Of a stretch of DNA of 64,000 bases, positions 57,650-64,000 are shown one piece after another (the first letter of the stretch is position 1; each line of letters starts with the position of its first letter). The notes beneath the pieces were generated by a model that saw only the letters and a program-made list of their open reading frames with translations, ran no database searches and was not told the DNA's origin. Source of the stretch: Annulohypoxylon bovei var. microspora (taxonomy: Eukaryota > Ascomycota > Sordariomycetes > Xylariales > Hypoxylaceae). A program made the translations under genes and the position numbers. The DNA is taken from contig MU405260.1 in the NCBI GenBank assembly GCA_022836615.1, positions 186,001 through 250,000 on the forward strand, given 5' to 3'.

Positions 57650-59221
57650 TTAAACGATTTCGATTTTACGAGTTTCCACGATGTCCCGAAGTGGAATAGC
57701 AAGCGTACCTTGAGACTCGTAGTTTTCTCTAAAAACATCGGCTACGCTCATAGCTCCGTCAGAGAGGAGGATGCTGGCAGACTCTCCCGATCGATGAGAA
57801 TCTGGGGTGCATAATCTTTCCTGTACGTCCTCTTTAAAGCCTTGCTGATGATGGCTTGACTCGGGTTGGGTATGGGAATCCTCACTAGGATTCCACCCCG
57901 AACTACGGTTACTCTTTACAAAACGCAGAGAACCATATTTATCTCGTATCCGAATAAGTAGCTGGCCCGGAAGTCTCCTAAGCGGCTTGTAGACGGGTAG
58001 ACAGGCACAAAGTATGGCCGTAGTGACGTGAATAACGAGCCACGTTTCAGAAAGATTAAACGACACTAAATTTGAGGTTATTAGAACTGCTATAAGCTTA
58101 TAATCATGTTAGGATCCCATACCGTATGCAGAATTTGGCTGATATCCATAGTAGATACGCAAGACGTTAGTGGCCACAACACTGCGAAATATGTATAAGC
58201 ACAAGCACGAGCATAAGCATAAGCATAAGGGGTAGGTGTTTTCCGTCATGCGGAATCATTCACTCACAAACCCCCCAGAACAAAAATGCTCGAAATCATC
58301 AACTTTTTCTTTAGCGGCAGCTGGACTTGAAATACAGCTCGGACTGGTAAGATTAGAATAGTCGTGTCGATCACGGTTTCCAGAACGCCTGTCGCAAGGT
58401 AGTAAGTGTCGAAGTTGAGACACCTTCCCGGCTTACTACGGTGCCAGAAGAGGTCGACCGGTATGCAGATACAAAAGTTGGCAACGAACGCCCCGACAAA
58501 CCATGCCGTGCTAATCCCCACCAACACGGAAGACTGGATCTGATATCGGCGGGTCGAGAAGATTCGCCGATAGAATAGGCAGATGGAAATTTTGACGGCG
58601 AAGAGAGTGAAGTACGTGATCGTGTTACCGACGAACAATGCCTAGAGCCCGTTAGAAATAACACCGTTAGAAATAACAACGCAAGAGTTCCCATTCCACC
58701 ATCCGGGGATCGGTACTTCAAGATAGTTTTCAAGGGCTAAGAGCTCATCCCGTGACGGGGATGACTGCAGCTCAGCCGTGACCTGCGCGATGTCCTTGCC
58801 CTCAGTTCCCGAGAAGAATCCTGGAATAGTTACATGTTAGATTGTGAAAATTGTTGTTATATTGTATTGTGAAAATTGTGAGGTTGTTGTTAGATTGCGA
58901 GAACTGGCGTTAGAAGAAGAATAACATACCCCATAGCGCAGTAGCCAGTGCTCCCATAAACGTTATCAAAGTCGCTAATATCCACCAATCGTCAGCATGG
59001 ATGCCGCTCCTCAAGGATAATTTACACCAGAAACGCAAAGCAACAGCAGCCGTCGTTATCGCAGCAGAAACGAACATCCCCGCGAGTCTACCTTTCCCGT
59101 TTTCACTTAAACCCATCGTTGCGAATAGGGATAAAACTAAATGCGTAGTTAGGATGGTGGGCGAGTTGACTGAAGCCGCAGCAGGTTCTCGATGTTCAAC
59201 CGGGAAGAACGTGAAGAACAT
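57650..59221 (-). CDS. Pth11-like seven-helix membrane protein (rhodopsin-like fungal domain)
   Basis: Coding exons in order: 58930-59221, 58717-58820, 58268-58641, 58123-58181 and 57650-58065, giving 414 aa with all phases consistent (1, 0, 2, 1). The start is uncertain: an ATG at 59116 (MGLSENGKGRLAGMFVSA) gives 379 aa and looks more typical. Helices include LAGMFVSAAITTAAVALRFW, WWILATLITFMGALATALWG, NTITYFTLFAVKISICLFY, VGISTAWFVGAFVANFCICI and LETVIDTTILILPVRAVFQV. The cytosolic YRRIF motif and the PV.LFW/RCLNFDTYYLATG segment are standard in this family. No CFEM domain precedes the helices. The C-terminal tail (about 120 residues) is Ser-rich and acidic. Members are candidate receptors or transporters in the plasma membrane; the ligand is unknown. 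Confidence 0.87.
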
Positions 59222-60002
59222 GTTGAAATATGAACCTGCAGGGAGGGAATTTGATTTAACAGACCAAGTTAAGTGATAGAGACGTTGTAGTGATAAGAGA
59301 AGGCTTGACACAATTCTCTGCTGTCACATCGAAGTAACTGTAAAAATTTAATCCCATCGTAGGCAGTAGAAGTACTCTAGGTGAAATCGAGGAACAACTT
59401 GCAGGCTGCGAATCCTATACTCGGACTATTCGTTGGTAACAGTCTAAAGCTTATGATGCATGATGATAACTTCGACCATGCAACCCTCCCTCCATACTGA
59501 CATAAATGAAGAACTGGATGGGGGACTGTTGGAGGTAATGATACCTTGCAACATTGGATCCGGCCATCCACATCACAGCCTGCAGCCAACTACCGTACCA
59601 GGGGTCCAGGACTCACATCCCGATGACAATTTCTACACGGTCACTGCTCAACTCAGATTGGGCCTTTTTGGATACACGAGTTACACGAGTTACACGTCCA
59701 AAAAACACCTACTTACCAACGTGATGAGAATTTTACCTCAAATACTAGTTAGGGGTATTAGGAGCTGAAGGTTCCCATGCTACACGAATACGACCCATCT
59801 ACAACTCTTCTCCCTTCTTTCACCCCTTTGAACCCTTTTCAACCCTTTTCAACCCTTTTCAACCCTTTTCAACCCTTTTCAACCCTTTTCAACCATTTTC
59901 ATCCATTCTCAACCCTTACAACCCCGTTAACTACCCCTTCGATTTCGGACTCATCCCTGGGCAGTTAGTTCAGCCGACTCGAGCAAAGTCAGCGTACACA
60001 AA
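59222..60002. promoter_or_regulatory. Divergent promoter, Pth11-like gene and FAD monooxygenase
   Basis: 781 bp between divergent starts. It contains a 10-bp tandem repeat at 59831-59910 and a TACACGAGT duplication near 59680-59697. Short ORFs here translate the repeats. A shared promoter is plausible. Confidence 0.5.
59831..59910. repeat. 10-bp tandem repeat (AACCCTTTTC)
   Basis: Six perfect AACCCTTTTC units followed by decayed copies, ending about 90 bp before the FAD monooxygenase start codon. Confidence 0.92.
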
Positions 60003-61445
60003 ATGCCAAAGTCTATTATCATCGTAAGTACCTAATGAGACGCACAGCACTGGTATCATTCTAATAATTCTGATATAGGTGGGCGGCTCTTTAGCTGGTC
60101 TGATGCAAGGCCTACAGCTCAAGCGCCTGGGAAACAACGTTACCATCCTCGAGCAAGACCCTAACTCCGAACGGTTCAGCAACCAGGCTGGCATAGCATT
60201 CGGAGACAACGTCGACGAATTCTTGAATCTATTCGACGCCACGGGATTAGCTGCGTCTCTCTCGTGCCATCATGTTCACGTCGCCTATCACCACCGGCCA
60301 AATCTCCTAACAGTCAAATCCCGGCGGAAGCTCTCTAGCTGGGGGCTCCTGTATCGGATCCTACGAGCCAACTTCGACGGGTTTCCATCGCCCGCCTGCC
60401 CGAACCCCCCACCCCCGGCAAGAGAAGACGGGCGCGCCGAGTACCGCGCGGGCCGGCGGGTTACAGACTTACAATACTCCGACGGAGCCGTCACCGTACA
60501 TTTCGAGGACGTTTCTAACCACGAGTTAGAATTCCTGCGTGCCGACCTAGTCATCGGCGCTGACGGCATCCACTCGACCGTCCGCAAGCTCGTCCACGGC
60601 CGAGGCACAGAGCAATACGCGGGTTACGTATCATGGAGGGGTACCGTACCGGAGAAGCTGGTCTCGAAAGCCACCCTGAGATACTTTACAGATCGGGTCT
60701 GCAGCAATCTCATGAGACGCATGTATGCTATATGGTAAGTATCATGCCCCTGTCGTCAATGTCCCTGTCGTCAATACCTTTACTAGTTGGCCCTCTACTA
60801 CTTCTACTACTTCCTCTACTACTTCCCGACGGTCTTGCCCACCCAATCCATTGACATCTCCTTAGCTACACCATCCCAACCGACGATGGGAATCTTGAGC
60901 CGGGTGAGCGACTTCTCAACTGGGTAGTATACTACAACGCCGGGCAAGGCTCGCCCGAGCTGACAGACATCCTCACAGACCTTAGCGGCAGGGAGCATCA
61001 CAACACAGTTCCGCAGGGGCTGGTGCGTCCAGAGGTTTGGGAGCGCGCTCGCAGCGTCATGATACCTCAGATGGCAGCTCCATTTGCCGAGCTACTCTCG
61101 AAGACAGCCGAACCTTTTGTCACGAAGGTCAACGATTCTCTATGCCCTACCGCTACTTTCTACGACGACCACGTCATCTTAGTAGGCGACGCGCTCGCTA
61201 CCCTCCGACCTCACATAGCTCACGCCACAGAACAAGCTGCTTATCACTGTCTGTCGCTGGCAAAGGTCTGGACCAACGAAAAGACGTGTCAAGCATGGGA
61301 CCGCGAAGCATGTCTGTACGCAAGACGCATGTGGCTAGTTAGTATCTTGGTGGGGAACTTTGGACAGGGCTCTACCATTGCATTTTTGAAGTCGCTTTTC
61401 TCTTACCTCGTGTTCATGGTTCGGTTCAAGCTGGATCAACGCTGA
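60003..61445 (+). CDS. FAD-dependent aromatic-ring monooxygenase
   Basis: Coding exons 60003-60023, 60079-60734 and 60866-61445, giving 418 aa. Group A flavoprotein monooxygenase: uses NAD(P)H and O2 to hydroxylate a substrate, usually aromatic. N-terminal FAD fold IIIVGGSLAGLMQGLQLKRL, split by intron 1 after only seven codons. ADLVIGADGIHSTVR is the DG motif near the FAD/NADPH site, and FYDDHVILVGDALATLRPHI is the GD motif. The middle region (YVSWRGTVPE, NWVVYYNAG) resembles the substrate-binding domain of the 2,6-dihydroxypyridine hydroxylase branch. There is no signal or anchor beyond a hydrophobic C-terminal stretch. It is divergent from the Pth11-like gene and upstream of a sugar-type transporter. 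Substrate unknown. Confidence 0.88.
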
Positions 61446-61674
61446 AACTGGTCGGGAACATCTAACTAAGCTATATCTAGCTAGCGAGCGAAAGGGATGT
61501 TGAGTTTCTTTTTGATATATCAGGCTTCACTGTCAACTCGTCATTCTTGAAGTTGATGACCTTGAAGTCGAAATATCGTTGTCTAGGTCCATCAAATAAG
61601 CCCTAGCAGCCCTAAAATGATCAGCTGGCTGTGGACTCAACTGTGGACTCAACTGTGGACCTATGTTGAAGCCT

Positions 61675-61693
61675 ACTAACCCTAACCCTAGGG
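61675..61693. repeat. Telomere-like CCCTAA tract 1
   Basis: ACTAACCCTAACCCTAGGG: two perfect CCCTAA units plus flanking remnants, the fungal telomere unit (TTAGGG on the other strand). Confidence 0.75.
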
Positions 61694-61855
61694 CTCAGCT
61701 TCGCTGCTTCGATCTGTCATAACACGCCAGCAAATAAATAGATTCGGCACAGAGGCAATAAGTTGGATGCAGGACCTCGCCTTGGTTGATTTCTACTGGA
61801 TAGAGTCCTGGTAGACCACAGTGTCAACCAGGAAACGAATATACGAATATACTCG

Positions 61856-61875
61856 TAACCCTAACCCCAACCCTG
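61856..61875. repeat. Telomere-like CCCTAA tract 2
   Basis: TAACCCTAACCCCAACCCTG: decayed CCCTAA units about 165 bp after the first tract, in the same orientation. Confidence 0.7.
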
Positions 61876-62139
61876 AAGTCCTACTTGATCGTGTGAAAGT
61901 TGCGGACACAGTCGCAGGAGCTGCAGACATTCTTTTGCAGGGACTGGCTGCCAAGCTGTGCATGATTCTGACCTTATTGCGAGACGGGTTTGGTTTAACA
62001 AAGCCTCCGAAAATGTTTTGGGCGAACGATCACGGAAAAGGTCAAGATCCAAATACGAAGAGGACGAGGACGTTTGGCTTCTAGTGGTTATGTTGAGATT
62101 ACACGGGCAAGAGACGAGTGAAGAAGCTTGATGAGATAC

Positions 62140-64000
62140 CTAGGCAGATTCCTTGGACCGATTATCCACATGAGCTACGCTTGCATTCACTTTCTCCATC
62201 GTTGCCTCTTTCAACGCTTCCGTACCTGTGCAGACGTAGCTCTTGAACTTCCGCGCCGGGACTTTAGCTTCGAAGATCTCATTGATCTCTTCTAAGGTCC
62301 TATCCCTGGTCTCAGGTATGAATGCCCAAGTGAATACGAACACTATCACGTTGGACGCAAACCATATGTACCTAGGCAGATATTAAACCATTAGCAAAGT
62401 ATCGTCGGCGGAATCGGTTCACAAACCCGTATCTGGCACTCCATCCTAGACTGGCCGGGTTGATGAAATACGGCGCGGTGAAGACGCCCAGCCAGTTTCC
62501 CAAGAAGTTCAGCACCGTGCTTAAACCGTAAGTATGAGCTCGGAGGTGGTTACTAGGCAGTTCACCCCCTAGGAGCCACGCATAAGGAGCTGACGATGTT
62601 AGCAAGACTATTCCCAGGTATAGAACAGGACCTATGGAGCAGGAGTCATGGAGCAGGAGCCATGGAGCAGCAGAACTAGAGCAGGGGTCATGGAGCAGCA
62701 GGACTGGTGAAGCAGGACTGGTGGAGGACTCGTGGAGGACTCGTAGAGCAGGGCTTATGAAATATGACCCATTGAAAGGACCCATGGAGTAGGATGATGA
62801 ATCTCAATAAAACCCTTACCGTAAGCAACATAGAAAAATGTGAACAGCGCGTTGAATGCAACGATCACCTTAGCCGCAGCCTCAGTTCCCGGTGCCACGG
62901 TCCAGGCGATCGCAAATGCGAGCTGGCATAAACCGCACGCGCCCACTCCAATCAGCAGGATGACACGACGGTCGACGTAAAGGACGATCGAAACGCTAGC
63001 CAGGACACCGGCGAGTCCCATGCACGTTATCATGGTGGAAAGCGCGAAAGCATTCTTTACCCCAGCAACAGTGAGGAAATAAGTCGTGTAGATGTTTAAC
63101 TTGTTTCCCGTCAGTTAGGTACCTAAGCATACCCTCCTACCTACCTCCTATCATCTGGTAGCGAAACAGGCATAAAGGATATTTGATCTTACCCAAGATG
63201 AACCTAAGGATGTAGGTATAAAGATTAGGACAGTTCTATGTTTTAGGTATAACGAGAAGGTAGTATAAAAGAATACTCGTAAGGAAGAATAGGTACTCGC
63301 ATGAAAGAATATTGGTACAAAAGAATACTCACCATTAGCGCAGTGGAAGCATATGACGGCCATAGAGAGAAGGGAACGACGCCGATTCGTACCCTTCCAC
63401 ATCTCGATCCATAGATGTTTCCCCTCGAAGCTATCAGACTGCTCTACCGTGGAAGTCCTGATCTCTTCGAACTCCGCGCGAAACTCGGCCTCTTTAATAT
63501 TCTCGTTGCGGAGTCTGCGAAGCGCCGACTCGGCGGCCGCCTCTCTCCCATGCGTCATGAGCCACCGCGGGCTTTCCGGAAAGAAGAAAATGGAAATCGT
63601 CTGGACAGTCGGAGCAAGAAAGAATATCGCCAGCGGTATCCGGTACGCTTCCTTGCCGAGCATCGCGTGCGTCCCGTTGTCTATCGCCGCCCCGACGACG
63701 GACCCGACAGACAGCTGGCTCTGATACACGGCGAAGACGACTCCTCGAAGGTGAGCGGGAGCCGCTTCGTTGATATAAACCTGGGCGAAGGTGAGAAACC
63801 AGCCGACGGAAATTCCTATCACACGTTAGCTACTAGGGACTCATCCAGCAACTTTGATTGCCCGGTTTACACGATGAATCAATGAATCAAAAGCATACCG
63901 AGAAGAAAGCGCGCAAAGTATAGCGCCCCGAGATTCGTCGTCCCGATCATGACCCCCGTCGCGACGTAGTTCAGAATAGACGCCGCCCACAGGCCATGAC
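62140..64000 (-). CDS. MFS sugar-type transporter, 5' end outside the window
   Basis: Partial gene. Coding exons in order: 63899-64000 (continues beyond the edge), 63319-63815, 62820-63099, 62427-62631 and 62140-62371, about 438 residues. Plasma-membrane proton/sugar symporter of the fungal monosaccharide branch. Features: NLGALYFARFLLG, INEAAPAHLRGVVFAVYQSQ, PESPRWLM before the central loop, YTTYFLTVAG, YVDRRVILLIG, LLGGELPSNHLRAHTYGLST, and PETRDRTLEEINEIFE with VPARKF near the C-terminus. Four of the introns match cleanly. The join between the second and third visible exons is less sure: a GTGAGT donor at 63332 gives the wrong phase, whereas GTACCA at 63318 keeps frame to the acceptor at 63100. 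Intron 3 (62632-62819) contains minisatellite repeats. Substrate cannot be read by eye. Confidence 0.85.
62640..62755. repeat. Minisatellite in transporter intron (GGAGCAG/GGAGGACTCGT units)
   Basis: CATGGAGCAG, CAGGACTGGTG and GGAGGACTCGT units, each repeated two to four times, fill most of the 188-bp intron. Confidence 0.85.

Larger units (their letters stand above)
61446..62139. other. Intergenic region with telomere-like tracts (FAD monooxygenase to MFS transporter)
   Basis: 694 bp between convergent genes. A 13-bp tandem repeat CTGTGGACTCAA lies at about 61629-61660, followed by CCCTAA tracts at 61675-61693 and 61856-61875. The 87-codon ORF at 61821-62084 has no family I recognise. Confidence 0.55.

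Noticed and set aside
59777..59968. Phe/Pro-rich ORF
   Set aside because: It translates the AACCCTTTTC tandem repeat and has no other content.
61821..62084. 87-codon ORF with both-strand openness between the monooxygenase and transporter
   Set aside because: No recognisable family; it overlaps telomere-like repeat DNA.

Overview
This window looks like nuclear DNA of a filamentous ascomycete (Pezizomycotina, most likely a Sordariomycete). The genes carry short spliceosomal introns, mostly 45-210 bp, with GT-AG ends and CTAAC-type branch sites. Intergenic DNA is long and tends to AT-rich. Several families are typical of these fungi: a MedA-type conidiation regulator, a Pth11-like membrane protein, an NRPS-like reductase, GH128 and GT90. 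I found no prokaryotic, viral, CRISPR or intact transposon features. Exon joins were made by hand from donor and acceptor sites; for every complete multi-exon model the exon lengths sum to a multiple of three.

Layout. 1-5.1 kb: medA homolog behind a long pyrimidine-rich leader. 7.9-21.3 kb: three minus-strand genes in tandem, namely a TTC27/Emw1 TPR protein, a GYF-domain protein and an adenylation-thiolation-reductase enzyme. 21.3-25.3 kb: a gene-poor block. 25.3-26.1 kb: an OM14-type mitochondrial outer-membrane protein whose start codon appears to be split by an intron. 26.8-33.8 kb: a maltose-type cluster of intracellular GH13 alpha-glucosidase, divergent sugar permease and Zn2Cys6 regulator. 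34.5-43.8 kb: housekeeping genes (MIA40, thiamine pyrophosphokinase, BOS1 SNARE, peroxisomal 3-ketoacyl-CoA thiolase) plus a PAN/Apple-like membrane protein. 44.5-52.1 kb: a GH128 glucanase, a GT90 glycosyltransferase, a mitochondrial beta-carbonic anhydrase and an intron-containing tRNA-Asn. 52.3-64 kb: a secreted GH3 beta-glucosidase, a small cupin, a Pth11-like receptor, an FAD monooxygenase and a sugar-type MFS transporter cut by the window edge.

How genes work together. In the maltose cluster the permease would import an alpha-glucoside, the cytosolic alpha-glucosidase would hydrolyse it, and the adjacent Zn2Cys6 protein would control both. The shared promoter holds nine CGG triplets (written CCG on the + strand) spaced almost exactly 10 bp apart, and the regulator's own upstream region has a second tandem CGG-rich block. 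This is the most striking regulatory structure in the window. The right-hand set (beta-glucosidase, cupin, monooxygenase, transporter) could be a catabolic cluster for glycosylated aromatics, but that is inference from neighbourhood only.

Other recurring themes are dispersed CCTAGG-centred palindromes confined to noncoding DNA, tandem repeats inside introns, first coding exons of 1, 3 and 21 nt, and two short telomere-like tracts near the right end.
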